64,000 nucleotides of DNA from Streptomyces camelliae. GTDB taxonomy: Bacteria; Actinomycetota; Actinomycetes; Streptomycetales; Streptomycetaceae. Both the position numbers and the translations under genes were made by a program. The DNA lies in contig NZ_CP115300.1 of assembly GCF_027625935.1 (NCBI RefSeq), positions 1,798,001 to 1,862,000 of the forward strand. Reading direction: 5' to 3'. The notes beneath the pieces are model-generated. The model was not told the DNA's origin. It made no database searches and saw only the letters and a program-made list of their open reading frames with translations. Below, one piece after another: positions 20,385 to 27,916 of the stretch; the first letter of the stretch is position 1, and every line of letters begins with the position of its first letter.

Positions 20385-21164
20385 TCACACGTCGAGGTCG
20401 ACCACCACGGGCGCGTGATCGGAGGCACCCTTGCCCTTGCGCTCCTCGCGGTCCACGTAGGCGTCCTTGACGGCCTTCGCGAACGGCGCGTTGCCGTACA
20501 CCAGGTCGATGCGCATGCCTCGGTTCTTCGGGAAGCAGAGCTGGCGGTAGTCCCAGTACGTGTACGGGTGGTCGTACTTCAGGGGGCGGGGGACGACGTC
20601 GTTCAGGCCCGCCTCGCGCAGCGCGGCGAGGGCGGCGCGCTCGGCGGGGGTGACGTGGGTGGAGCCCTCGAAGACGGCCGGGTCGTAGACGTCGTCGTCC
20701 GTCGGCGCCACGTTGTAGTCCCCCAGCACGGCGAACGGGCGGCTGCCGCCCGCGTCGCCGGCGACGGCGGCCTTCAGTGCCTCGAACCACTGGAGCTTGT
20801 AGGCGTAGTGCGGGTGCTCCACCTCGCGGCCGTTGGGGACGTACACCGACCAGACGCGGACCGGGCCGCAGGTCGCCGAGATGCCGCGCGGCTCGGTCAC
20901 GCCGTCGTAGCCGGGGTCGCCGGGCAGGCCCTTGACCACGTCCTCAAGACCCACCCTGGAGAGCACCGCCACGCCGTTCCACCGGCCGGTGGCGTGGACC
21001 GCCGTCTCGTAGCCCAGCTCGCGCAGTTCCCCGACCGGGAACTGCTCCTCGGCGACCTTGGCCTCCTGCAGGCACAGCACGTCGGTGCCGCTGCTCTCCA
21101 GCCAGGCCAGCAGCCTCGGGAGGCGGGCGGTGATCGAGTTCACGTTCCAGGTGGCGATGCGCAT
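20385..21164 (-). CDS. xth: Exonuclease III
   Basis: A 259-residue Mg-dependent AP endonuclease / 3'-exonuclease of the EEP fold that acts in base-excision repair. Motifs in order are RIATWNVNSITAR, LCLQEAKV (metal glutamate), GVAVLSR, GDYNVAPTDDDVYD, and the C-terminal KGKGASDHAPVVVDLD with the catalytic Asp-His. Length and order match bacterial ExoIII. The ATG at 21164 starts MRIATWN as expected for the family. Confidence 0.93.
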   Translation of the reverse strand: MRIATWNVNSITARLPRLLAWLESSGTDVLCLQEAKVAEEQFPVGELRELGYETAVHATGRWNGVAVLSRVGLEDVVKGLPGDPGYDGVTEPRGISATCGPVRVWSVYVPNGREVEHPHYAYKLQWFEALKAAVAGDAGGSRPFAVLGDYNVAPTDDDVYDPAVFEGSTHVTPAERAALAALREAGLNDVVPRPLKYDHPYTYWDYRQLCFPKNRGMRIDLVYGNAPFAKAVKDAYVDREERKGKGASDHAPVVVDLDV

Positions 21165-21206
21165 GCCTCACAACCTACCCGGAGGGTGTGACAAACCGGC
21201 CCCCGC

Positions 21207-21842
21207 TCAGACCTCGGCGGAGGCTCCCGGGGTCAGCCGCTGGTGGTCGGTGCCGCCCAGGGCGCCGATCTGGCGGTCGTAGATCGGCCGGGCGAGGTCG
21301 GTGAGCAGGGCGTCGTGGACGTCGTAGGCGCGCTGCGGGCGCACCTCGCGGACGTAGTCGATGACCTCGGAGATCTTGTTCCAGGGCGCCATGACCGGGA
21401 GCAGCAGAGTGTCGACGGGGTGGTCGGGGACGGTGAGGGCGTCGCCGGGGTGGAAGACCCGGCCGCCGTCGACGAGGTAGCCGACGTTGGTGATGCGCGG
21501 GATGTCCGGGTGGATGACGGCGTGCAGTTCGCCGTGGACCTGGACGTCGAAGCCGGCCGCGGTGAAGGTGTCGCCGTGGCCGACGGTGTGCACGCGCCCC
21601 GGGAAGGCGGCCGCGATCTGCTCGGCGACGGACTTCAGCGTCCAGACCGCGGCGCCCGGGTTCGCCTCCAGGGCGGCCCGCAGCCGGCCCTCGTCGAAGT
21701 GGTCCGGGTGCTCGTGCGTGACCAGGATCGCGTCCGCGCCGACGGCCGCGTCCTGCTCGCTGAAGCCGCCGGGGTCGATGACGAGGGTCCGCCCGTCCTT
21801 CTCCAGGCGGACGCAGGCGTGGGACTTCTTCGTGAGCTTCAT
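21207..21842 (-). CDS. Metallo-beta-lactamase-fold hydrolase
   Basis: A 211-residue MBL-fold protein. The zinc motif is VTHEHPDHFD, followed by GELHAVIHPDIP, HPGDALTVPD and a C-terminal histidine in YDVHDALL. The start MKLTKKSHACVRLE at 21842 is preferred over a longer reading that adds a low-complexity tail. It resembles the UlaG-like family that keeps a HxHxDH-type site, but the substrate is unknown. It lies 240 bp downstream of pcaL on the same strand, separated by a GC-rich repeat block. Confidence 0.85.
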   Translation of the reverse strand: MKLTKKSHACVRLEKDGRTLVIDPGGFSEQDAAVGADAILVTHEHPDHFDEGRLRAALEANPGAAVWTLKSVAEQIAAAFPGRVHTVGHGDTFTAAGFDVQVHGELHAVIHPDIPRITNVGYLVDGGRVFHPGDALTVPDHPVDTLLLPVMAPWNKISEVIDYVREVRPQRAYDVHDALLTDLARPIYDRQIGALGGTDHQRLTPGASAEV

Positions 21843-21980
21843 GCTGCCCCATCTTGCCGAAGTCCCACCGGCCCCGCCGACCCCGGCGGCACCGGAGTCA
21901 CCGAGAGACACACCGGAATCCGAGGGGCGCCACCTGGCTCACCCAGCCCATTGAGCTCACCGGGCTCATGCAGCGCACCT

Positions 21981-22080
21981 GGCCCAGCCGCACCCCGGCT
22001 CACCCAGCCGCACCCCGGCTCACCCAGCCGCACCCCGCTGCCACCCCGGCTCACCCGGCTGCCACCCCGCTCACCCGGTG
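21981..22080. repeat. 20 bp tandem repeats between the MBL gene and pcaL
   Basis: Three consecutive 20 bp units close to CACCCAGCCGCACCCCGGCT lie at 21981, 22001 and 22021, followed by degenerate shorter copies (GGCTCACCCGGCTGCCACCC) up to 22080, next to the pcaL stop. The block could form stable structure in the pcaL 3' end, but no clean hairpin is visible. Confidence 0.85.
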
Positions 22081-22081
22081 T

Positions 22082-23374
22082 TCACTCGGCGGGCGTGGTC
22101 TCCTCCTGGATGACCTCCTGGGCCACCCGGAAAGCGCTGTTCGCCGCCGGCACCCCGCAGTACACGGCCGCCTGCAGCAGCACCTCCTTGATCTCGTCCG
22201 GGGTGAGACCGTTGCGCAGCGCCGCCCGGGTGTGGAAGGCCAGCTCCTGCAGATGGCCGCCGGCGACCAGCGCGGTCAGCGTGATGCAGCTGCGGGTACG
22301 GCGGTCCAGACCCGGCCGGTCCCAGATCTCGCCCCAGGCGTAGCGGGTGAGGAAGTCCTGGAAGTCCCCGGAGAAGTCGTCGGCCGCGGCCAGCGCCCGG
22401 TCCACGTGCGCGTCGCCGAGCACCTCACGGCGGATCTTCAGCCCGGTCTCGTACCGGTCGGCCGGCGCGGGAGCGTCGGCCGGCACGGCGGCCGGGGCGA
22501 TCTCGGCGACCGGCACGGGCTGCGGCGCGGCCGGGACCGGGACCGGCACGGCGGCCAGGCTCGGCAGGGCGGTCTGGCCGGTGTCGTAGGGCTGCTGCCA
22601 GGCGGTCGCGAAGTGATGGGTCAGCAGGTCGGTGACGGCGGCCGGCTGCTCGACCGGCACCAGGTGGGAGGCGCCGGGGACGACCGCGAGCCGGGCGTCC
22701 CGTATGCCGGCCACCAGGGTGCGGGCCTCGGCGGGGCCGGTGACCTGGTCGTCGGAGCCGACCAGCACGAGCGTCGGTACGCCGACCCGGCCCAGCTCGG
22801 CGCGTACGTCGAAGGCGGCGAGGGCCTCGCAGGCGGCGATGTAGCAGCCGGGGTCGGTGGTGCGCACCATCTGCACCGCCCACTCGGTGATCGCGGGCTG
22901 GGCGGCGGCGAAGGAGCCGGTGAACCAGCGCTCCGGGGAGGTCCGGGCGATCGGGTCGAGCCCGTTGGTCCGCACGATCACCCCGCGCTGGCGGAACTCG
23001 TCGGCGGTCCCGAACCGGGGCGAGGCCGCGACCAGCGCCAGCGAGGCGAGCCGCTCCGGGTGCCGCAGCGCCAGCTCGATCCCGATCGCCCCGCCCAGCG
23101 CGCAGCCCGCGTACCCGAACCGCTGTACACCGGCCGCGTCCAGCGTGGCCAGCAGCCGGCCGGCCAGCTCGGCGACGGAACCGGCCGGGTGAGCGGGGGC
23201 GCCGCCGTGTCCGGGCAGATCGAAGCGGAAGACCCGCCACTGCTTGCTCAGCTCAGGCACCTGCCGGTCCCACATGTGCCATGTGGTACCCAGTGAGGGA
23301 CCCAAGATCAGGACCGGAGCGTCTTCTGGCCCGTCAAAGCGGTATTGCAGGGTGTTCGGTGGTGTCTCACTCAC
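22082..23374 (-). CDS. pcaL: 3-oxoadipate enol-lactonase / 4-carboxymuconolactone decarboxylase fusion
   Basis: A 430-residue two-domain enzyme for late steps of the protocatechuate branch of the beta-ketoadipate pathway. Residues about 1-265 are an alpha/beta hydrolase (lactonase) with the nucleophile elbow GYAGCALGGAIG, where Cys stands in the usual Ser position as GxCxG, a point to check. After an Ala/Pro linker, residues about 305-430 are the carboxymuconolactone decarboxylase domain (GLDRRTRSCITLTALVAGG; HTRAALRNGLTPDEIKE). The GTG at 23374 follows GAGAGGG. No other pca genes are in view; upstream is an IS110 element in the same orientation, so the native promoter region has been displaced. 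Confidence 0.87.
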   Translation of the reverse strand: MSETPPNTLQYRFDGPEDAPVLILGPSLGTTWHMWDRQVPELSKQWRVFRFDLPGHGGAPAHPAGSVAELAGRLLATLDAAGVQRFGYAGCALGGAIGIELALRHPERLASLALVAASPRFGTADEFRQRGVIVRTNGLDPIARTSPERWFTGSFAAAQPAITEWAVQMVRTTDPGCYIAACEALAAFDVRAELGRVGVPTLVLVGSDDQVTGPAEARTLVAGIRDARLAVVPGASHLVPVEQPAAVTDLLTHHFATAWQQPYDTGQTALPSLAAVPVPVPAAPQPVPVAEIAPAAVPADAPAPADRYETGLKIRREVLGDAHVDRALAAADDFSGDFQDFLTRYAWGEIWDRPGLDRRTRSCITLTALVAGGHLQELAFHTRAALRNGLTPDEIKEVLLQAAVYCGVPAANSAFRVAQEVIQEETTPAE

Positions 23375-23406
23375 GCCCCAGACCCTCTCACGTCTCACGG
23401 ACGCCC

Positions 23407-24504
23407 CTATGACGGGGGAACGCCGGGTACCGTTCTGACCAGGTTGAAGACCTCGCGGGCGGCATATCGCTTGAGGCATCGGATGATCTCGCGTCGGGTC
23501 TTGCCCTCCCGGGTGCGGCGTGCGAAGTACGCCTGGGTGCGCGGGTCGTGGCGCAGCCGGGTGAAGACGATACGGTGCAGGGCGGCGTTGGCCTGTCGGT
23601 CGCCGCCGTGGTTGAGCCGCCGCGTGCTCCGAGGGCCAGAGGAGTACTCGACGGGGCTGACTCCGCAAAGGGCAGCAAAGGACGCCTCAGTGTTCAGTCG
23701 CTCGGGGTTGTCTCCCATGGTGATCAGCAGGGTGACTGCGCTGTCCGGGCCGATGCCCACCGGTACGAGTAGCTGCGGGGCGTGGTGTTCGACGAGCTGG
23801 GTCAGGCGTTGGTTCAGCTCATCGATCTGCCCGGTGAGCTGTTCGATGCGCTCGGCGAGCATTCTCAGGGTCATGTGGGTGGCCTGGGCCACCGCGTTCT
23901 CGCCGTCCTCGCCGTCGCCTGGCCCGAGGCGTGCGCAGGTGCGGAACAGCTCGCGGTTGCCCAGGCTGGACAGTCGTTCCCGCAGTGCGGGATCGGCGAT
24001 GACCAGGACGGCTTTGAGCTGGTTGATCGCCTGGGTACGGGCCTTGACCGCGGAGTCCTTGGCGAGCTTGAAGATCCGGGCGCTGTGCACCGGACCGTCG
24101 CCGGACTTGGCCCGGGCCCGGGCGCGACCGCTGAGCACCGCTCGCGCGGCGGCCTGAGCGTCGAGCGGGTCCGACTTCCCGAGCAGCCGGCGGGCCGAGC
24201 GGTCGGGCCGGTTCACTTCGAAGACCTGAATCTGCTGTGCCAGCAGGTAGCGGGACAGGCCCGCGCCGAAGGTGCCGGTGCCCTCTACACCGGCACGGCG
24301 CACCGTACCCAGCTTGCGGGCCCACATGAGCAGCCGCCGGTAGCCGGCCACCGTCGCGGGAAAGGACTCGGTGCCCAGGATCTTGCCCAGCGGGGACACC
24401 ACGGCGGCGACGTGCACCTCACCGTGCGTGTCCACGCCCAGTACGACCTCTCTCCGCACGGGAGGATCGGTACTGGAGTATGTGCTGCGCTGTCTGGTCG
24501 TCAT
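23407..24504 (-). CDS. IS110-family transposase (DEDD recombinase)
   Basis: A 365-residue transposase. The N-terminal RuvC-like DEDD domain has GVDTHGEVHVAAV (first Asp), GVEGTGTFGAGL (Glu) and DPLDAQAAARAVL (two Asp). A coiled-coil region follows (about 200-240, MLAERIEQLTGQIDELNQRL). The C-terminal Transposase_20 domain has IGPDSAVTLL and CGVSPVEYSSGPR, where the catalytic serine is expected, then RLNHGGDRQAN. It appears intact. RuvC plus Tnp domains work with a bridge RNA in characterised members of the family. Confidence 0.93.
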   Translation of the reverse strand: MTTRQRSTYSSTDPPVRREVVLGVDTHGEVHVAAVVSPLGKILGTESFPATVAGYRRLLMWARKLGTVRRAGVEGTGTFGAGLSRYLLAQQIQVFEVNRPDRSARRLLGKSDPLDAQAAARAVLSGRARARAKSGDGPVHSARIFKLAKDSAVKARTQAINQLKAVLVIADPALRERLSSLGNRELFRTCARLGPGDGEDGENAVAQATHMTLRMLAERIEQLTGQIDELNQRLTQLVEHHAPQLLVPVGIGPDSAVTLLITMGDNPERLNTEASFAALCGVSPVEYSSGPRSTRRLNHGGDRQANAALHRIVFTRLRHDPRTQAYFARRTREGKTRREIIRCLKRYAAREVFNLVRTVPGVPPS

Positions 24505-24700
24505 GGTGGTCCGCCTCCCGCGTGGTGACGTACTGGGTGAGTGGCACCGGCCAGCTCGGGCGGTCTGAACCGTGATGGCGCCTGATCGTTGGCAAGGCCC
24601 CTATTGGGACACGCCCTGTGGCTCGGTGACAGCAGGCGCCATCCCGCAACGACAGTCGACACGCCTGTGACTGGACACTTCGGTCATAGATCTCATGAGT
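24505..24700 (-). ncRNA. Candidate IS110 bridge RNA region
   Basis: The non-coding DNA 5' of the transposase contains GATGGCGCCTG (24574-24584) and its perfect complement CAGGCGCCATC (24633-24643), giving an 11 bp stem that encloses a 48-base loop with a smaller CTGT/ACAG stem. IS110-group elements encode their bridge RNA in this position. Loop guide sequences were not resolved, so this is a position- and structure-based candidate only. Confidence 0.45.
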
Positions 24701-24858
24701 CAGACCCGCGTCCGGGACAGCACTGCGCAACCGTCCCATTGATCCCGGCGCAACGGCATGACTCGATCACTGCCGGATGGCTTCGTCCGAACCGGTGCTC
24801 AATCTGGCCTGGACGGGCTGACAACGCGTTGAGTCTTCGGGTCACGTCCGCGGGAGTG

Positions 24859-26195
24859 GTGTATCGACGGCCACTCGGTGATCTCTTCTTTGAGGCTATG
24901 CGGTGAGTTCCGTCGGGATGACTGTGTCGTCGGTTTCTGACTCGATCGGGTGGAGGCGGGCCTTGGCCAGCAGGTCGAGTCCCATGTAGCGGCGGGCTTC
25001 GGTCCACTCGTCGTTCTGCTCGGCCAGCACCGCGCCGACCAGGCGGATCAGGGCGGTGCGGTCGGGGAAGATGCCGACCACGTCGGTGCGGCGGCGGATC
25101 TCCTTGTTGAGCCGTTCCTGCGGATTGTTCGACCAGATCTGCCGCCAGATCTCGCGCGGGAACGCGGTGAACGCCAGCACATCGCCCTGAGCGGCGTCCA
25201 AGTGGGCTGCCGCCTTGGGGAACTTGGCCTCCAATGCGTCCAGGACGTGCCGCATCTGGGACTGGACTGCATCGATGTCGGGTTGTTCGAAGACGGTCCG
25301 CAGCAGCGTGGCCACCCACGGCTGGGCCGACTTGGGCACCTGGCTCAGCAACGCGCGGGCGTAGTGAGTACGACATCGCTGCCAGCTCGCGCCGGGCAGG
25401 GTGGCCCCGATCGCGTTGACCAGGCCCATGTGCGCGTCTGAGATGACCAGTTGGACGCCCGATAGGCCGCGGGCGATCAGGGAGCGCAGGAAGGCCAGCC
25501 AGCCGGCGCCGTCCTCGGCAGTGGCCACGTCCAGGCCGAGAATCTCACGGTGCCCATCGGCGTTGACGCCGACCGCGATCAGCGCGTGGACGTTGATGAT
25601 GCGGCCGCCCTCGCGAACCTTCTGCGTGAGCGCGTCCACCCAGACGAACGCGTAGGGGCCGGCGTCCAGGGGCCGGTTGCGGAACGCGGCGACCTGTTCG
25701 TCGAGATGCTTGGCCATGGCGCTGACCTGGGACTTCGACAGCTGGGTGACGCCCAGGCTCTCGGCGAGCTTCTCCACTCGGCGGGTGGAGACGCCGAGCA
25801 GATAGGCGGTGGCGACCACGCTGATGAGGGCCTGCTCAGCCCGGCGGCGACGCTCCAGCAGCCAGTGCGGGAAGTAACTGCCCTGACGCAGCTTGGGAAC
25901 GGCGAGTTCGACGGTGCCCGCGCGGGTGTCCCACTCGCGAAGGCGATACCCGTTGCGATGGTTGACTCGCTCGTCGCTGACCTGCCCGTATTCAGCATTG
26001 CAGAGGGCATCGGCCTCGGCGGACATGAGCGCGTCCGCGAACGTCTTGACCATCGCGCGCAGCAGATCGGGACTCGCCGCTGCGAGGTTGTCCTCCGCGA
26101 GGGCGTGCAGGGGCAGACTGTCGGGTGCGGTCATCGTGCTGATCTCCTTCGTGACTCGACATCTCGAAGATCAGCCGGTGGCCGTTCATCTATGC
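24859..26195 (-). mobile_element. IS256-family insertion sequence
   Basis: Imperfect terminal inverted repeats flank the transposase gene. The left copy includes ACGGCCACTCGGTGATCT (about 24867-24884) and the right copy, read on the other strand, ACGGCCACCGGCTGATCT (about 26168-26185). Outer ends are uncertain by some tens of bases. CGCGGGAG occurs just outside on the left (24849) and on the right (26210), but not symmetrically with the repeats. Between this element and the IS110 (24701-24858) I see no gene. Confidence 0.75.
24896..26134 (-). CDS. IS256-family transposase (Mutator-type DDE)
   Basis: A 412-residue DDE transposase that looks intact. The catalytic residues are Asp167 (FVWVDALT), Asp233 (LVISDAHMGL) and Glu340 (NNPQERLNKEIRRRTDVVGIFP), the last within the IS256 family signature. 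The N-terminal section (FADALMSAEADALCNAEYGQ and NHRNGYRLREWDTRAG) is also diagnostic. The ATG at 26134 follows AAGGAGATCAG. Confidence 0.95.
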   Translation of the reverse strand: MTAPDSLPLHALAEDNLAAASPDLLRAMVKTFADALMSAEADALCNAEYGQVSDERVNHRNGYRLREWDTRAGTVELAVPKLRQGSYFPHWLLERRRRAEQALISVVATAYLLGVSTRRVEKLAESLGVTQLSKSQVSAMAKHLDEQVAAFRNRPLDAGPYAFVWVDALTQKVREGGRIINVHALIAVGVNADGHREILGLDVATAEDGAGWLAFLRSLIARGLSGVQLVISDAHMGLVNAIGATLPGASWQRCRTHYARALLSQVPKSAQPWVATLLRTVFEQPDIDAVQSQMRHVLDALEAKFPKAAAHLDAAQGDVLAFTAFPREIWRQIWSNNPQERLNKEIRRRTDVVGIFPDRTALIRLVGAVLAEQNDEWTEARRYMGLDLLAKARLHPIESETDDTVIPTELTA

Positions 26196-26395
26196 GGGCG
26201 TCACCCCGACGCGGGAGCAAACCCCCGGATCAGGTCGAACCCGTACACCACTTCCCAGGACGCAACCAGTCTTGCCTCGCGACCGGAATTGGCGGACAGC
26301 CTGTGGCCTGCGTACCGGCAGTCCTTCATCGACCACGGCACGAACGGACTCGGACGCGGTGGGCCCCGCCTCTTCAGGACCGCGTTGGTGCACTC
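26196..26395. other. Junction DNA with possible coding remnants
   Basis: Between the IS256 right end and the isocyanide-synthase remnant. The plus strand can be read as IRSNPYTTSQDATSLA then RPELADSLWPAYRQSF, ending at 26402, which looks like the start of a GNAT-type protein cut on its 5' side by the IS. It is too short to assign. No intact gene is present. Confidence 0.3.
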
Positions 26396-26726
26396 TCACT
26401 GAGCTCCAGGCAGGCAAGCTGACCAGTTCTGGTCGAAGTGACTGTCTCTGCCGCCTTGCCGCACCAGTCGACCCATCCGGGCGGCTTCGGCTCTGGGCAT
26501 GAGAGTCCACCTACCGTCGCTACGGCGCAAGGCGGCGGAGTGCCAGGGAGTCGTCCAGGCGTCGGGGGCGTTGAGGAGGCGGATGCCGAACTTCGGAGCG
26601 TCGATGGGCTGGGGATGGATGGAGAGGCGTACGGCGCGGGGGTGGTGTTCGGCGATCAGGGTGACCCGGCCGTGCCTGCGGGGCTTCGTCGGGGCCGGAG
26701 CGCCTTCCTGGCTGGCGCCGTCAGGT
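26396..26726 (-). pseudogene. C-terminal remnant of Dit1/PvcA-type isocyanide synthase
   Basis: On the minus strand, one open frame of about 100 codons reads GRVTLIAEHHPRAVRLSIHP, then QPIDAPKFGIRLLNAPDAW, TTPWHSAALRR, RWTLMPRAEAARMGRLV and a DSHF tail before a stop at 26396. The RLSIHPQP, K-GI-LL, W-TPWH and LM-R-EA motifs are those of the C-terminal part of the Dit1/PvcA isonitrile synthase family, which converts Tyr or Trp to vinyl isonitriles. An in-frame stop at 26727-26729 and loss of homology upstream show that about two thirds of the gene is missing. The N-terminal side abuts the truncated-looking chagasin-like gene at 26754. It is probably a decayed biosynthetic gene left at a rearrangement junction. 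Confidence 0.75.
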
Positions 26727-26753
26727 CACGGGGTTTCGCGCTAGGTTTCGGAC

Positions 26754-27074
26754 GTGGCGCACGATGAGGCAAGGCAGCTGGAGGTCGTCCACCGTCCCGG
26801 GGATCCGCTGGCACCGCCGCTGCATATACAAGTGGGCGACGAGGTCGCGATCACCCTGTACGGATCGGCCGCCTATGGGTGGACGTCGGTCGAAGTGGTC
26901 ACAGGGCCCTTGGCGGTGATCGCGGCGGAAACAACGGACGGAACCGTACGGGCCACGGTCAGGGCTGTGGGTGTCGGTGAGGCGGAGCTGCGATCGGCGT
27001 CGTCGTTTCGCGGAGATCGGTTCGGGCCGCAGACGCGGCTCTGGCGGCTGCTGGTCCACGTCGAACCGGCGTAG
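26754..27074 (+). CDS. Chagasin-like beta-sandwich domain protein, no signal peptide
   Basis: A 106-residue protein that is nearly all one Ig-like domain: VGDEVAITLYGSAAYGWTSV, TVRATVRAVGVGEAELRS and TRLWRLLVHVEP. The GD-V-I-L..YGW opening and W-L-V-V ending resemble the chagasin / inhibitor I42 fold. The same domain is in the lipoproteins at 27085-27588 and 32467-33075, but here the signal peptide and linker are absent. An in-frame TAG at 26742 blocks any longer start, so the GTG at 26754 gives a cytosolic or N-terminally truncated protein. Its 5' side is the rearrangement junction with the isocyanide-synthase remnant. Confidence 0.6.
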   Translation: MAHDEARQLEVVHRPGDPLAPPLHIQVGDEVAITLYGSAAYGWTSVEVVTGPLAVIAAETTDGTVRATVRAVGVGEAELRSASSFRGDRFGPQTRLWRLLVHVEPA

Positions 27075-27084
27075 CGTACGACTG

Positions 27085-27588
27085 TCACGGGACCACGGTG
27101 AGGGTCAGTTGCCAGGCCCTCGAGGGCGGACCGTGCGGGTCGGGCGTGTAGGTGTCGGCCGAGCTGAGCGTCGCGGTCCCCGCAGAGGCGGCGCGCGCGG
27201 TGGCGGACCGAGTACCGTCGGATGCGGTGTGGTCGTCGAGCAACGTGACGGTGTTCGGGTTGGAACTCCTGACCGGTGCCCAGCCGTAGTTGGCCGGCGA
27301 CTTGAGGGTGAGACGGATCGTCGTGCCGACCTGCAGACAGGCGGTACGCAGAGGATTGTCGGCCGCCGGATACAGGACCGTGACGGTGCCGCTGAGGCAC
27401 GGTCGGGTGGAGCCGGAGGCCGGCGAGCCTGCAGGGGCCGAGGTCCCGTGGGACGACCGGGTCGAAGCGGGGGGCGAGGGGCTGTTCTTGGCGGGCGCGG
27501 TGGCCCCGGTGCCGGACGCGCAGGCGGCGGCTGAAACAATGAGGGCGAGCACGGCGAGTGAACGGGCGCCGGTGCGGCGGTGTCTCAC
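27085..27588 (-). CDS. Lipoprotein with chagasin-like domain
   Basis: A 167-residue predicted lipoprotein. A GTG at 27588 starts a basic signal sequence (VRHRRTGARSLAVLALIV) with the cysteine in SAAACASG. A Ser/Pro/Thr linker (about 30-65) follows, then a beta-sandwich domain (about 70-167) with QVGTTIRLTLKSPANYGWAP, SNPNTVTLL and SRAWQLTLTV. It is convergent with the small paralog at 26754 (stops 11 bp apart) and divergent from the large secreted protein at 27917. Role unknown; chagasin folds are protease inhibitors in characterised cases, so guarding against extracellular proteases is one possibility. Confidence 0.75.
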   Translation of the reverse strand: MRHRRTGARSLAVLALIVSAAACASGTGATAPAKNSPSPPASTRSSHGTSAPAGSPASGSTRPCLSGTVTVLYPAADNPLRTACLQVGTTIRLTLKSPANYGWAPVRSSNPNTVTLLDDHTASDGTRSATARAASAGTATLSSADTYTPDPHGPPSRAWQLTLTVVP

Positions 27589-27916
27589 GATGGCCCCAGG
27601 TGGAGTCGGGACAGTCCGACGGTGGGACGCGGCTGAGGCTGGATCCGTTCCGTGATCCGGCGGGGACTCGCGCTCCCAACTACGGGCGATACAGGGAAAT
27701 CCCTTGTGCCGACACAGAGGAAACCCTGTGTTTTTACTGTGAGTTGACTGAAGTCTGTAAATTCTCGGTTGCTTCGCGCCACGCAGGCTGCATCTCTCTT
27801 GTTGCGTGACATGTCCGGTGCAACCATCCCGGATTGCGAACACGCGCTCCATCGGCGTGAACGTCCTTCTTCTCCCCGCATGCCGGGCGATCTCCGGCTG
27901 GCCGAAAGGATGTTCC
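27589..27916. promoter_or_regulatory. Divergent intergenic region with two tandem inverted repeats
   Basis: This 328 bp gap is unusually AT-rich for the window. ACAGGGAAATCCCTTGTG (27691-27708) and ACACAGAGGAAACCCTGTGT (27712-27731) are two similar dyad elements placed side by side, followed by an AT-rich run. They sit about 190 bp upstream of the secreted propeller gene and about 100 bp upstream of the lipoprotein gene, a plausible shared operator. No gene seen. Confidence 0.4.

Larger units (their letters stand above)
23385..24700 (-). mobile_element. IS110-group insertion sequence (approximate ends)
   Basis: The transposase at 23407-24504 has only about 30 bp of 3' non-coding DNA before pcaL sequence begins, but a long 5' non-coding end with an 11 bp inverted repeat. 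This asymmetry is typical of the IS110 group. Such elements have no conventional terminal inverted repeats and make little or no target duplication, so the ends given are estimates. Confidence 0.7.

Noticed and set aside
21981..22080. Short direct repeats considered as a CRISPR array
   Set aside because: The units are contiguous 20 bp tandem copies without unique spacers and no cas genes are nearby.
24849..26217. CGCGGGAG as an 8 bp target duplication of the IS256 element
   Set aside because: The two copies are not at equal distance from the inverted repeats, so it is more likely coincidence in GC-rich DNA or an older sequence.
26190..26510. A minus-strand 106-codon open frame starting MDSHAQSRSRP
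   Set aside because: It is out of frame with the isocyanide-synthase homology and has no family features.
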